Shown here piece by piece: positions 19,791-29,518 of a stretch of 64,000 nucleotides of DNA (positions are counted from its first letter, which is position 1; each line of letters opens with the position of its first letter). The position numbers and the translations under genes are program-made. A model generated the notes under the pieces. It saw only the letters and a program-made list of their open reading frames with translations, was not told the DNA's origin and ran no database searches. The DNA comes from an uncultured Sphingomonadales bacterium (lineage in GTDB: Bacteria > Pseudomonadota > Alphaproteobacteria > Sphingomonadales > Sphingomonadaceae). The stretch is taken from NCBI GenBank assembly GCA_903821685.1, contig CAIJLW010000076.1, positions 1-64,000 on the forward strand, given 5' to 3'.

Positions 19791-20851
19791 GCGGCCCCAG
19801 CGCAGCGTTGGGAGACCCGCGCCGCGCAGCGGTCGCGATTGACGCGCTGCGCCGCGGCTGGCCAGTTACCGTTCAGCATTTGGACAAGCTGCTGACCGTA
19901 ATGGCGGTCGAAACGGCCCAAGATATTTCTGGCGCCCATGCGATGTTGCTTTCGGCAAGCCGCGCCGCGACACTAAAATTAACAAATCAGCGCGCTGCGG
20001 CGGATGGCGCCCATCCGGTGCTGATCAAGGCGCCTGCTGACCTCAACCTGAACCTCGCATTGGCGATTGCCGACCCAAGTCTTGACCTCGCATACCCGAT
20101 GAAGGGCCCCTTTGCAGCGTTGGCCTTGGACGAGGGCCAATCTGCTGCTGCGGCCATCGAGCTTGCGCGGTTGGCCGGCCTGCTCCCTGCGTTTCTTGTG
20201 TTGGGGGGCGCTCATGCGAATCCGGTTTATGTTAGCCCGCTAGATGTCGCAGCGTTTGATGACAGCGGCGCCCTGCGCATTGCGGCGCGCGCCAAGTTGC
20301 CCGTTGCTGCAAATGCCGATGCGGAGATTGTAGCGTTCCGGACAGCCGTCGATGCGTCCGACCATGTGGCGTTGTTGATGGGCACGCGCGACTCTTCGCC
20401 GCCCGTCGTCAGGCTGCATAGCGAATGTCTAACAGGTGATGTTCTCGGCAGTCTCAAATGCGATTGTGGTCCGCAATTGCATGAGGCGCTGCAGCAAATT
20501 TCGGACGCGCGGTGGGGAATATTATTATATCTGCGGCAAGAGGGGCGCGGAATTGGTCTGATTAACAAATTGCGGGCTTATGCGCTTCAGGATCAGGGCT
20601 TTGACACCGTTGACGCCAATACCCGGCTTGGCTTTGCCATAGACGCCCGCGACTTTTCGGTTGCCGCGCGGATGCTTCAGTTACTCGGCGTCGAACGGGT
20701 GCGCTTGCTCACCAACAATCCTGAAAAAGTTGGCGGCCTGCAAGATGCCGGCATTACGGTTGAGGAACGCTTACCCCTTAAGATCGTCGCCAATCCGCAT
20801 AATGCGCATTATCTCGAAACTAAGAAAAGCCGCACAGGGCATGCGCTGTAA
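19787..20851 (+). CDS. ribA: GTP cyclohydrolase II with a degenerate N-terminal domain
   Basis: First committed enzyme of riboflavin synthesis: GTP to 2,5-diamino-6-ribosylamino-pyrimidinone phosphate. The C-terminal half (about residues 200-350) is a normal GCH2 domain with the zinc cysteines in SECLTGDVLGSLKCDCG and the catalytic region LRQEGRGIGLINKLRAYALQ. The first about 190 residues look like a degenerate DHBP-synthase-like domain without the usual catalytic motifs. The start is a TTG whose last two bases begin the xth stop (TTGA). The next in-frame ATG lies about 38 codons downstream, inside the N-terminal domain. Confidence 0.9.
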   Translation: MSGPSAALGDPRRAAVAIDALRRGWPVTVQHLDKLLTVMAVETAQDISGAHAMLLSASRAATLKLTNQRAAADGAHPVLIKAPADLNLNLALAIADPSLDLAYPMKGPFAALALDEGQSAAAAIELARLAGLLPAFLVLGGAHANPVYVSPLDVAAFDDSGALRIAARAKLPVAANADAEIVAFRTAVDASDHVALLMGTRDSSPPVVRLHSECLTGDVLGSLKCDCGPQLHEALQQISDARWGILLYLRQEGRGIGLINKLRAYALQDQGFDTVDANTRLGFAIDARDFSVAARMLQLLGVERVRLLTNNPEKVGGLQDAGITVEERLPLKIVANPHNAHYLETKKSRTGHAL

Positions 20852-20857
20852 ACTTTG

Positions 20858-22906
20858 TTAAAAGGGGCGCGGCAGTCCACGGGGATCTTCCGATCCTTCG
20901 GGTGCAGGCCGAGGTTCCCGTCGTCCGCCGATAGCCCGTTCAATAAATGCGTCATCCAGTGGCTGGGGTTCATTCGTTGGCTCCAGCTGCGGGTCCTCAA
21001 TCATGGGGTCACCCTCAATCGGCATCCCGTTTTCATCCAGCTGCAGCAGTGCTTCTTCGCCAAGCAAGGGCTCTTCGCCTTCAAGCCTTTCGGGGAACGT
21101 GACTTCAGTCGCGAATTTTTCAACTGGGCGATTTGCTACCGCAATGCGCATATATGCCGCCCATGCTTGCGCCGGCGCGCGTCCGCCTTCAAGCCCGCCA
21201 ATTGACCGCGCGTCATCGCGGCCCATCCATACACCAGTAGTAAGTCCGCTGGAAAAGCCCAGGAACCAACCGTCCTTGTTGCTTGAAGTTGTACCAGTCT
21301 TGCCCGCAACGGGTCGCCCGATGTTGGCGGCGCGTCCAGTGCCCGTGGCGACGGCGCTCTGCATCAAATCGGTTATGGCGCCGGCAACCCAACCGTCCAC
21401 CAATTGCACCGAACTGGAAGGCTTGGCTGCGTACAGCGTCTCGCCGTCAATCGTTGTGACTTTGGAGATACCATAAGGGGTAATACTGCGCCCCTTAGCC
21501 GCGACAGCGGCGAACGCCTGAGTCATATCGATCACGCGCGCTTCCGAAGTACCGAGAACCATGGACGGCTGTGTGTTAATGGGTGTGGTTATGCCGAACC
21601 TACGCGCCATATTGGCTATGCTGCTGGTACCGACTTCCTGCCCGATTTGCGCAGCCACTGTATTTTTCGAGTAGGCAAAGGCCGTTCGCAACGAAATGGA
21701 ACCAGCATATTTACCACCGCTGTTTTTGGGTTGCCAGCCGCCGATTTCGACGGGCTTGTCCTCGACCATGTCTTCGGGGCGAAACCCGGCTTCTAAGGCG
21801 GTCAAATAAACGAATAGCTTCCACGCAGAGCCAGGTTGCCGGACAGCAGTTACTGCGCGGTTATAGTTGCTGGTGATATAGTCTGTCCCGCCAACCATAG
21901 CTTTAACCGCGCCATCGCGATCAATAGAGACCAAGGCGCCCTGCGCGCCGCGCGGGACATTTGCGGCTATTGCTGCGGTTGCTGCGCGCTGCATTTTGAG
22001 GTCAAGCGTTGTCCAGACATCTATAGGCTTTTCGGTTTCATCAATAAGGCCGTTCAGTTGCGGCAAAATCCAATCCGTGAAGTAGCGCACGCTATCTTGC
22101 GGCGATTCTGCGGCGAGCTTTACATCGGCTGGTTTAACGCCTGCCGCTTCTGTTGCGGTAATCATGCCTGCATCTTGCATGACAGCGACAACCACTTTGG
22201 CGCGTTCGACTGCTGCTTGCGCATCGGCCGTTGGAGCGTAACGCGAGGGTGCCTTGACGAGGCCAGCAATGATGGCGGCTTCGGCCAAACTGATATTTTC
22301 AGCGCCATGGTCGAAGAATTTCTGGCTCGCCGCATCAATGCCGTAAGCGCCGCCGCCGAAATAGACTTTGTTCAGATACAATTCGAGAATTTGGTCCTTG
22401 GAAAATTTTGTTTCCATGGCCAGCGCCAGAATGATTTCCCGGATCTTACGCCCAAACTCTTTGTTGCTGTTCAAATATATGTTGCGTGCAAGCTGCTGGG
22501 TGATGGTTGAGCCACCTTGGGTCCAGCGGCCCTGCACTGCCCGCGCGTAAAATGACCGCGTTATGCCGATTGGGTCAACGCCAGGATGCATATAGTAACG
22601 GCGATCCTCCACCGCGACCATTGCATCCTTCATTTCAGAGGGCAGTTGATTAATCGTAAGCCAACGGCCGAAGCTCGGGCCAAGCGATTGGATGACCGTG
22701 CCGTCGGCGGCACGTATGCGGATCATCTGCCCATTGGGCGATGCCTTCAAATCTTCAAAGCTGTCGATTTCGCTGCGTGCTATGGCGACGAAAATACCAA
22801 GCACCATGATACCCAGAAAAGTAGCGATAACGCCCGCTTTGACGATACGGTAAAACCACGTTCCCATTGGGCTTCGTTCTTTCGAAATCTTGCGTGCGCC
22901 TGCCAT
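20858..22906 (-). CDS. mrcA: class A penicillin-binding protein (PBP1A type)
   Basis: Bifunctional peptidoglycan glycosyltransferase and transpeptidase. An N-terminal cytoplasmic tail and single membrane helix (about residues 17-45) precede the GT51 domain: catalytic Glu in AVEDRRYYMHPG, then GGSTITQQLARN and the KILELYLNKVYFG-like segment. The transpeptidase motifs are SxxK in PGSAWKLF, SxN in YSKNTVA and KTG in AGKTGTTSS. The tail is acidic and Pro-rich. At 682 residues it is shorter than E. coli PBP1A, consistent with a missing or reduced OB insert. ATG at 22906; a second ATG 13 codons later is possible. Confidence 0.92.
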   Translation of the reverse strand: MAGARKISKERSPMGTWFYRIVKAGVIATFLGIMVLGIFVAIARSEIDSFEDLKASPNGQMIRIRAADGTVIQSLGPSFGRWLTINQLPSEMKDAMVAVEDRRYYMHPGVDPIGITRSFYARAVQGRWTQGGSTITQQLARNIYLNSNKEFGRKIREIILALAMETKFSKDQILELYLNKVYFGGGAYGIDAASQKFFDHGAENISLAEAAIIAGLVKAPSRYAPTADAQAAVERAKVVVAVMQDAGMITATEAAGVKPADVKLAAESPQDSVRYFTDWILPQLNGLIDETEKPIDVWTTLDLKMQRAATAAIAANVPRGAQGALVSIDRDGAVKAMVGGTDYITSNYNRAVTAVRQPGSAWKLFVYLTALEAGFRPEDMVEDKPVEIGGWQPKNSGGKYAGSISLRTAFAYSKNTVAAQIGQEVGTSSIANMARRFGITTPINTQPSMVLGTSEARVIDMTQAFAAVAAKGRSITPYGISKVTTIDGETLYAAKPSSSVQLVDGWVAGAITDLMQSAVATGTGRAANIGRPVAGKTGTTSSNKDGWFLGFSSGLTTGVWMGRDDARSIGGLEGGRAPAQAWAAYMRIAVANRPVEKFATEVTFPERLEGEEPLLGEEALLQLDENGMPIEGDPMIEDPQLEPTNEPQPLDDAFIERAIGGRREPRPAPEGSEDPRGLPRPF

Positions 22907-22950
22907 CCGCGGAGTGTTAATCGGTCATGGACTCGGCGACAAGCGGCTTC

Positions 22951-23343
22951 TTATTCGGGATCGAAAGCGAGCGCCGCGCTATTGATGCAATAGCGCAAGC
23001 CAGTTGGGCCTGGACCATCTGGGAATACATGCCCCAAATGCCCCTCACAGGCTCCGCAGCGCACCTCTGTGCGCACCATTCCATGCGAGACGTCCTTATG
23101 CTCCTCGACCATAGTGCTATTGGCTGGCGCGGTGAAGCTAGGCCAGCCCGATCCGCTATCAAATTTTGTGTCTGACGCGAATAGGGTCGTGCCGCACCCA
23201 GCGCAGCGAAATTCGCCATCACGCTTTTCGTCGGTTAGCTCTCCGGCAAAGGCGCGCTCAGTGCCCGCCTCACGCAGAACGTGATATTGCAACGGATCAA
23301 GCGCCGCGCGCCATTCGGCATCAGATTTGATAATTTTTTCCAT
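22951..23343 (-). CDS. msrB: peptide methionine-(R)-S-oxide reductase
   Basis: Repairs the R-sulfoxide of methionine in proteins. The 130-residue single domain has two zinc-binding CxxC pairs (RCAGCGTTLF and RCGACEGHLGHVF), the family motif SGSGWPSFTAP and the catalytic cysteine in LRYCINS near the C-terminus. It precedes PBP1A on the same strand by 44 bp; a functional link is not evident. Confidence 0.96.
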   Translation of the reverse strand: MEKIIKSDAEWRAALDPLQYHVLREAGTERAFAGELTDEKRDGEFRCAGCGTTLFASDTKFDSGSGWPSFTAPANSTMVEEHKDVSHGMVRTEVRCGACEGHLGHVFPDGPGPTGLRYCINSAALAFDPE

Positions 23344-23469
23344 GGATCAGGGCCTTTCGTCTGTTTGTTGTGGTGGTAGTGCCCCACCGGTTCAAGAACT
23401 AGCCTTAACAGTGACCCGACCGCGGAGCACCGAAGGCCCCATCTACCGAGATCATCACTAAGCTGTATT

Positions 23470-24492
23470 TTAGCCGCGCCGGGCCGCTGCACGCGCGATG
23501 CGCACCAGTTCTTCCTCCAATATGGTCACCGCAACGCCATCGCGCACCTGCATCAGCTTTTCCTCAACCTCAAGCAAATGGGCATTAAGTCCCGCAAGCC
23601 GTGCAGACGGCCATCTGCCTAGCTGCTGCGTGTAATTGTCGGCGTCCTTCCAGAAAATGGAACGCGTTGCCTTCACGACGGCACCCGGATTGGCGCCATT
23701 GTCTACCTTCGCACGCATCGCGGCGAGCATTGTCACCCGACGTTGCATTGCACGAATGATGCGGATGGCATCAACACCCATGTCGCGCGCGGCGATCAGT
23801 TCACGACCCGTGCCCCGCAAGTCACCGCTCATGACGACATGCACGAGGCCATTGACATTTTCCTCGCCGGTTTCGGCCGACAATGCCTCAAATACAGGCA
23901 CCTCTGCAGTGGCCGGGCGCTGGGGCGACGCGTCATAATATAATGCCAACTTTTCAATTTCGGCCTGCGCTAGCTTGCGGTCTTGCCCTGTGTAACGCGC
24001 AATACGAGCGGCCATCGGCCTGTCGATTTTTAGCCCCGTTGTTGCGGCATAGGCCATCACGGCCGCCGCCGCGTCGCCCTCTTCCGGTAAATAACAGATG
24101 AACGCCATCGCCCGGGGATGCGCCTCCAATAGCTTACGCAATTTGCTGGCCTTGGTCAGGTTTCCTGCGGTGGCAATCACCGGATTTGCATCGCCTTCAA
24201 GCGCCAGCAAATTCTCAACCGCTGCCAACCCTTCTTCGCGCCGGAAATTAAGGCGGATGTGCCTTTTATCACCAAATAAAGAGAGCGCAGATGCCTCGTC
24301 CGCTAATAAGGCGGGGTCGTTGCGAATGCGGTCGCTGTCAATGTCGACGCGCTCTGACCCGACTAGCAGAGCTGCCATTTGTGATGCAATGTCGGCAACA
24401 GCGGATTCATCCTGACCGAAGATGAAAAACATCCGGACGTCCGGACGTGCGCCAATTGCGCTAATGAAGCTGCGTTCTTTTGCGCTACTCAT
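23470..24492 (-). CDS. holA: DNA polymerase III subunit delta
   Basis: Clamp-loader delta subunit that opens the beta sliding clamp. The 340-residue protein has the family N-terminus (VRMFFIFGQDESAV) and the three-domain AAA+-like layout without a functional P-loop. The C-terminal collar region shows RIIRAMQRRVTML. Its ATG overlaps the lptE stop by 4 bp. The lptE-holA pairing downstream of leuS is conserved in many proteobacteria and supports the call. Confidence 0.92.
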   Translation of the reverse strand: MSSAKERSFISAIGARPDVRMFFIFGQDESAVADIASQMAALLVGSERVDIDSDRIRNDPALLADEASALSLFGDKRHIRLNFRREEGLAAVENLLALEGDANPVIATAGNLTKASKLRKLLEAHPRAMAFICYLPEEGDAAAAVMAYAATTGLKIDRPMAARIARYTGQDRKLAQAEIEKLALYYDASPQRPATAEVPVFEALSAETGEENVNGLVHVVMSGDLRGTGRELIAARDMGVDAIRIIRAMQRRVTMLAAMRAKVDNGANPGAVVKATRSIFWKDADNYTQQLGRWPSARLAGLNAHLLEVEEKLMQVRDGVAVTILEEELVRIARAAARRG

Positions 24493-24977
24493 TCGCCGCG
24501 AGCGTAAATAGAAAGCCGCGTTACAATCTGGTCCGCCACCTTTTGCGTGAGATTCTCGAGCGCGCTGTTTTCGCCCGCAATTGTCGCATATTCGGAGCTT
24601 ACGACGTCGATACCAGCATCGGACCCGGCGGTCGCATCCAGAACTGTTTCGCCAGTGGCCGTGGAGATAAGCTGATATCGCGCACGCAATGTCCGGCGTT
24701 CACGGGTGACGGTATCATCGGCGCGCACGCCAAAACCTGAGATCCGGTCATCGAGCGTCACTACTAACCGGAATTGCGTAGAAACATTGTTTTGGGTTCC
24801 CAACCGATCGTTTAATGCATTGCGCATCAACCATCCGTTTTTACCCTCAATGGCGACGACGCTAATTGTTCCAAGCGTGGCTGCAACTGCGCCTTTTGAT
24901 CCGCCGCTATATAGGGGCTGCAAACCGCATGCGGGCAGTATCATTACGAGAAGAATTGGAGCGATGTAACGGTTCAT
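24489..24977 (-). CDS. lptE: LPS-assembly lipoprotein LptE
   Basis: Outer-membrane lipoprotein that plugs LptD and helps deliver lipopolysaccharide to the surface. The 162-residue product has a lipoprotein signal peptide ending in lipobox LPAC (C17) followed by GLQPLYSGG, a typical LptE start. The remainder shows the family beta-sandwich pattern, although sequence conservation is low. It overlaps leuS and holA by 4 bp each (ATGA), so it is identified largely by signal and context. Confidence 0.9.
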   Translation of the reverse strand: MNRYIAPILLVMILPACGLQPLYSGGSKGAVAATLGTISVVAIEGKNGWLMRNALNDRLGTQNNVSTQFRLVVTLDDRISGFGVRADDTVTRERRTLRARYQLISTATGETVLDATAGSDAGIDVVSSEYATIAGENSALENLTQKVADQIVTRLSIYARGE

Positions 24978-27499
24978 AGGACGATATTGACCAGCCTGTC
25001 AGGTACGACGATGATCTTCTTGATGTTCGCGCCGTCAACCGCATGCTGAACCTTTTGGTTTGCAAGCGCAAGCGCCTCAATCTCGGCTTGCGGCAGGCCC
25101 TTGGCGACCGTCAGCGTGTCGCGTAACTTGCCCCTGACCTGAATGGCTATGGTCACTTCATCTTCTTCAAGAAATTTGGGGTCGACCGCGGGCCATGCCG
25201 CGTCAGCGATAAGGCCGCCGCCCAATTGCACACCAAGCACGGTCCAAGCTTCCTCGGCTAAATGCGGCACCATGGGTGATGACAACAGGACAATCGTCCT
25301 GATAGCAGCATCGCGGCTGGCCGATGGCGCAGCTTTCTCAATGGCGTTGGCGAGGTCATAAATCTTGGCAACCGCTTTGTTGAAGGCGAGCGCCTCAATA
25401 TCGACGCCAACGCCAGCAATGACCTGATGGGTTTTGCGGTCCAACGCCTTGTCAGAGCCCTCTGCACCGCTCACTTGCGAAGTCAGTCGCCACAAGCGCT
25501 GCACAAAGCGCCAGCAACCCTCAATGCCGGCTTCTGACCATTCCAGATCGCGTTCGGGTGGGCTGTCGGACAGCATGAACCAGCGCACGGCATCTGCGCC
25601 ATATTGGTCAACAATGTCATCGGGATCGACGACATTCTTTTTGGACTTGGACATCTTCTCGATGCGGCCTGCAACTGCGGGCGCACCAGTGTCGATAATT
25701 GTCCATATGTCGCCTTCGCGGCGCACTTGGTCGGGGCTCAGCCATGTGCCCTTTGCGTCTTGATAGGTTTGGTGCGTGACCATGCCTTGCGTGAACAAAG
25801 ACGCGAACGGCTCTTTAACATCAATCAGGCCGATATGGCTTAACGCGCGTGTCCAGAAGCGGGCATAGAGCAAATGCAAAATCGCATGTTCAACGCCGCC
25901 AATATACTGGTCAACCGGAAGCCATTTTTCCGCAACCGCGCGATCAAATGGCTTGTCATCTGGCTGGCTTGCAAAGCGGATAAAATACCAGCTGGAGTCG
26001 ACGAAGGTATCCAGCGTGTCGGTTTCACGGCGTGCAGGCTGGTGGCACTGCGGGCAATCGACCTTGCTGAACGTCGGGTGCCGATCAAGCGGGTTTCCGG
26101 GGATGTCGAAACTGACATCTTCGGGCAATTTTACCGGCAGTTCATCGTCGGGTACAGGCACCGCGCCGCATGTCTGACAATGGATGATGGGGATTGGCGT
26201 GCCCCAATAACGCTGCCGTGAAACGCCCCAGTCGCGCAGGCGATATTGCGTTTGGCCTGTGCCCCAGCCTTCGGCCTGCGCGCGCGCGATCACATCGGCT
26301 TTCGCTTGGTCAATGGTCATGCCATTCATCCAATGTGAATTCACGATCGTGCCTGGGCCAGTGAAAGCGACATCTCCGTCAAATGCACTGTCGGTCAAAT
26401 CGCCATCAGCAACAACGCGCGTGACAGCCAAATGATATTTGCGGGCAAAATCAAGGTCGCGCTGGTCATGCGCCGGGCATCCAAAGACGGCGCCCGTGCC
26501 ATAATCCATCAACACGAAATTGGCGACATAGACAGGCAAATGCCAGCTGGCATCAAGCGGGTGCTCCACCGTGAGCCCGGTGTTGAAACCTCGCTTTTCG
26601 GCAGTTTCAATGTCGGCAGCAGTCGTGCCGCCTTTGCGGCACTCTTCAACAAAGGCCTGCAAATCGGGCGCATTGGCTGCCAGCTTTTGCGCGACCGGAT
26701 GGTCCGCGGCGATTGCGACAAAGCTTGCGCCGAACATCGTATCGGGGCGCGTCGTAAATACGTCGATGCCGTCAGTCCCGCCGGGAAAACGAAAAGTGCA
26801 TTTCAACCCTTGCGATTTGCCGATCCAGTTTTCCTGCATTAGCCGCACTTTGTCGGGCCACTTGTCCAAGGTCCCAAGCCCTATGAGCAATTCATCTGCA
26901 AAATCAGTGATTTTCAGAAACCATTGGCTCAGCTTACGCCGCTCAACAGGCGCGCCTGATCGCCAACCCTTGCCATCAATAACCTGCTCATTGGCGAGCA
27001 CAGTCATGTCAACAGGGTCCCAGTTCACTGCGGATTCCTTGCGATACACAAGGCCAGCGGCATAAAGCTTCAGGAACAAGGCCTGTTCATGGCCATAATA
27101 TTCCGGCTCGCACGTGGCGAGTTCGCGCGTCCAGTCAATGGCAAAGCCAAGCCGCTTCAACTGCGCTTTCATGTTGGCAATGTTATCGCGCGTCCACCCA
27201 CCGGGGTGAACATTCTTTTCCATCGCGGCGTTTTCGGCGGGCATCCCAAAGGCATCCCAGCCCATGGGGTGAAGCACCTCATGTCCGGTCATCCGCTTAT
27301 AGCGCGCTAAAACGTCACCCATCGTGTAGTTGCGAACATGGCCAATGTGGATGCGGCCCGACGGATAGGGGAACATTTCCAAGACATAGGCGCGGGGCTT
27401 GGACGAATTGTCATCCGCGACGAAGCTGCTGCATTCTTCCCAAATATTTTGCCACCGCGCGTCGGCAACGTGCGGGTTAAAACGCTCTACATTGGACAT
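24974..27499 (-). CDS. leuS: leucyl-tRNA synthetase
   Basis: Class I aminoacyl-tRNA synthetase, 841 residues. The HIGH motif is present as HIGH in [17 protein letters not shown] and the KMSKS loop as [16 protein letters not shown]1 editing domain lies in the middle (about residues 220-410; TTRPDTMFG is diagnostic). The C-terminal anticodon-binding domain ends [10 protein letters not shown]. It sits in the run DUF3576-leuS-lptE-holA. Confidence 0.97.
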   Translation of the reverse strand: MSNVERFNPHVADARWQNIWEECSSFVADDNSSKPRAYVLEMFPYPSGRIHIGHVRNYTMGDVLARYKRMTGHEVLHPMGWDAFGMPAENAAMEKNVHPGGWTRDNIANMKAQLKRLGFAIDWTRELATCEPEYYGHEQALFLKLYAAGLVYRKESAVNWDPVDMTVLANEQVIDGKGWRSGAPVERRKLSQWFLKITDFADELLIGLGTLDKWPDKVRLMQENWIGKSQGLKCTFRFPGGTDGIDVFTTRPDTMFGASFVAIAADHPVAQKLAANAPDLQAFVEECRKGGTTAADIETAEKRGFNTGLTVEHPLDASWHLPVYVANFVLMDYGTGAVFGCPAHDQRDLDFARKYHLAVTRVVADGDLTDSAFDGDVAFTGPGTIVNSHWMNGMTIDQAKADVIARAQAEGWGTGQTQYRLRDWGVSRQRYWGTPIPIIHCQTCGAVPVPDDELPVKLPEDVSFDIPGNPLDRHPTFSKVDCPQCHQPARRETDTLDTFVDSSWYFIRFASQPDDKPFDRAVAEKWLPVDQYIGGVEHAILHLLYARFWTRALSHIGLIDVKEPFASLFTQGMVTHQTYQDAKGTWLSPDQVRREGDIWTIIDTGAPAVAGRIEKMSKSKKNVVDPDDIVDQYGADAVRWFMLSDSPPERDLEWSEAGIEGCWRFVQRLWRLTSQVSGAEGSDKALDRKTHQVIAGVGVDIEALAFNKAVAKIYDLANAIEKAAPSASRDAAIRTIVLLSSPMVPHLAEEAWTVLGVQLGGGLIADAAWPAVDPKFLEEDEVTIAIQVRGKLRDTLTVAKGLPQAEIEALALANQKVQHAVDGANIKKIIVVPDRLVNIVL

Positions 27500-27504
27500 G
27501 GAAA

Positions 27505-27948
27505 TTACCCGGTGATGGACGACCGACGAAGGTCACGTGCCTTGGTGAGGATGACGGCTTCAAGCTTTTGAACGGTTGCGGCACGCAGTGGCGCTGCAAC
27601 CCATTGGCCGTTTTGCGAGACTTCACGGCTACCGGCAACGCGCAGGGCGTCGGCGCGCAGATCCTGATCAAGGATTGAAATGGTAAGTTTCACACGCTCT
27701 GCAGGGCTTTGCGGGTTTACATACCAGTCGGTCACAATGACTCCGCCGGCTGAGTCGGTCTGCACCAGTGGCATGAATGACAACGCATCAAGTGATGCGC
27801 GCCATAAATAGCTGTTTACGCCGATGGTTGTGACTTGGCTTGCAGCCAGGTCAGCCTTTGGACGTTCCCGACCGCCACAGCCTGAAAGCAGTCCCAAGCT
27901 TAATAAGCTGCCGGTCGCAACGATGAGTGCTAGGCGGGTGGTGCGCAT
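27505..27948 (-). CDS. DUF3576 lipoprotein
   Basis: A lipoprotein of the DUF3576 family common upstream of leuS in alphaproteobacteria. The ATG at 27948 has GAGGACA upstream and starts a signal peptide ending in lipobox LSGC (about residue 24). The mature part contains the family features [35 protein letters not shown] and a basic C-terminus. The open frame extends 29 codons further upstream without support. The function is unknown; conserved linkage to leuS/lptE/holA hints at an envelope role. The gap to leuS is 5 bp. Confidence 0.85.
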   Translation of the reverse strand: MRTTRLALIVATGSLLSLGLLSGCGGRERPKADLAASQVTTIGVNSYLWRASLDALSFMPLVQTDSAGGVIVTDWYVNPQSPAERVKLTISILDQDLRADALRVAGSREVSQNGQWVAAPLRAATVQKLEAVILTKARDLRRSSITG

Positions 27949-27990
27949 AAAATGTCCTCGAACAATGAAATATGAGAAACCTCTATAGTG

Positions 27991-28010
27991 GCTTGCTGCC
28001 GGGGGCAAGC
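27991..28010 (-). promoter_or_regulatory. small hairpin in the DUF3576/unknown-protein divergent spacer
   Basis: GCTTGC (27991-27996) pairs with GCAAGC (28005-28010) around an 8-base GC-rich loop. It lies in the 246-bp spacer between two divergent genes, 43 bp upstream of the DUF3576 start, and so in its probable leader. Apart from an AT-rich stretch at about 28105-28165, which probably holds the promoters, nothing else is visible in this spacer. Confidence 0.3.
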
Positions 28011-28194
28011 TTTCTGGCTGCTGAACGGCGGGCAAATCATCGTAGGCTAAGCTTTGATACGTTCGGGATTGTGGACATCATGCAACATGTCGAGATAAAT
28101 CGCGTTAAAGGAATCATTTTATCTTTACGCCTCTTTTGAATCCTAAAAATGCAGCGTATGGCTGTTGCAACAAAAAGGAGTCGGCGAAAAAGCC

Positions 28195-28950
28195 ATGAAC
28201 GACAAGCGCGGACATACGCGGCAATTCGCCACCATTGCAGCAGCCTTGCTTGCATTGAGTTCACTTGCCGTTTCTCCGCTGGTCGTTCCTGCATTCGCGG
28301 CTAAGGCATCGGGCGACGAACACAAGTCCGGTGCACATTGGATTGCTATGTTTACGCCTGCAGGTGGCGATAGTGTTCTGGCGCAGAAATTGTCAGCGGC
28401 ACAGTTTGCGGCCAATGCCCTCTTTCCATTCACACCAGCTGGCGCCGGTGAAGGCCATAATCGCACGATTACAGTGGCGGCGCGTGTTAACTCGCGTCTC
28501 ACCGCTGGCGCGGTTTCGATCCGTAATGTCATTGCATCCAACGAGGTTGGCGCCGGGAAAGGCGTTCGGCTTGCGGCGGTCGATTATCGGTTGAGCGCTT
28601 CCAAGGGTTGGCAGGATTTTGCATTGCCGAAGGCGCAGGCACGCGCAGCAAGGGCACCTTTGAGCGACTTGGGCAAGGGCGGCTTCCGGCTTGACGAGTC
28701 TGCACAGAAGCCCAGCAAGTTCAGCACAAATATAGAATTGGGCCAGAGCAAAGAAATGGCGCCGCCCGCACGCGGCAGCTCGGCGTCGGGCGACTATAAG
28801 CTTGTTGTCGGCGGCAGCTTTTCAATCAGCCGTAAAATCGACGTTACCGCCGGTGTTCGTTATGCCAGCGAAAATGACCGGGTCATTCCGTTGGCGGACA
28901 ACCGTAAAGACAGCGAAGCTGTCTACGTCGGAACCAAAATCCGCTTCTAA
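28195..28950 (+). CDS. exported protein of unknown function, beta-barrel-like C-terminus
   Basis: A 251-residue protein that I do not recognise. The ATG at 28195 follows AAGGAGT (about 13 bases upstream) and starts a long signal peptide (about 35 residues, ending VVPAFA). The C-terminal 60 residues alternate polar and hydrophobic positions (YKLVVGGSFSISRKIDVTAGVRY) and end in YVGTKIRF, that is, with the terminal aromatic residue typical of outer-membrane barrel strands. I infer a small outer-membrane or periplasmic protein. It is divergent from the leuS operon; its 3' end overlaps the next, convergent gene by 4 bp. Confidence 0.72.
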   Translation: MNDKRGHTRQFATIAAALLALSSLAVSPLVVPAFAAKASGDEHKSGAHWIAMFTPAGGDSVLAQKLSAAQFAANALFPFTPAGAGEGHNRTITVAARVNSRLTAGAVSIRNVIASNEVGAGKGVRLAAVDYRLSASKGWQDFALPKAQARAARAPLSDLGKGGFRLDESAQKPSKFSTNIELGQSKEMAPPARGSSASGDYKLVVGGSFSISRKIDVTAGVRYASENDRVIPLADNRKDSEAVYVGTKIRF

Positions 28951-29495
28951 GCGGTCTTTTTCCTGAAAGCATCAATCGCTGCCCAGCCATGGATCGTCCC
29001 TGGCCCGAGCATCTGTGCGCTCTGACGGCTCATGCCGCCTAAGGCGATGACGCGCTTTGGCTTCGCCAATTTTGCGAGCCGCTGAAACATTAAGGGACCA
29101 AGCGGACGTGCGCCCGGATGGCTGTTGGTAGAAAAAAGTGGGGAGAGAAATAAGAGGTCGGGGCTGCATCGCTTTACGTCGGCGATTTCCCGCGCATTGT
29201 GGACAGGGGCGCTGTGTAGCAACTTCGCTTTACCACGATTGCGTTGATGAAAGCCGTCTGCATGCCAGCGTAAAGCGGTCCGCGCATCACCCGCCAACAG
29301 TACTATATGACCGCGCCGCCGACAAATGCGCAGCACTTCGGCGAACAATGCGCGACGTTGCTGAGTAGCCAATTCATAATGGCGGAAAACCACACCTGAT
29401 CGCGCAGGTAGTTGCTGAATAGCCCGCAGTTGGTCATCACCAAAACGCGCATCGGTCATCAGCCAGATTTTCGGCAGGGGGTGGCTTCGTCGCAT
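28947..29495 (-). CDS. ThiE/TenI-like TIM-barrel protein
   Basis: A 182-residue protein resembling thiamine-phosphate synthase/TenI proteins. The second half carries SAPVHN, DLLFLSPLFSTNSHPG and VIALGGM, matching the phosphate-binding end of the barrel. The N-terminal pyrimidine-site motifs are weak, and the protein is shorter than a typical ThiE (about 200-210). Genuine thiamine synthesis is therefore uncertain; a TenI-type regulator or unrelated salvage role is possible. It is convergent with the previous gene (4-bp overlap). Confidence 0.65.
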   Translation of the reverse strand: MRRSHPLPKIWLMTDARFGDDQLRAIQQLPARSGVVFRHYELATQQRRALFAEVLRICRRRGHIVLLAGDARTALRWHADGFHQRNRGKAKLLHSAPVHNAREIADVKRCSPDLLFLSPLFSTNSHPGARPLGPLMFQRLAKLAKPKRVIALGGMSRQSAQMLGPGTIHGWAAIDAFRKKTA

Positions 29496-29518
29496 GCATT
29501 TGCCTATAGCGACGCGTT

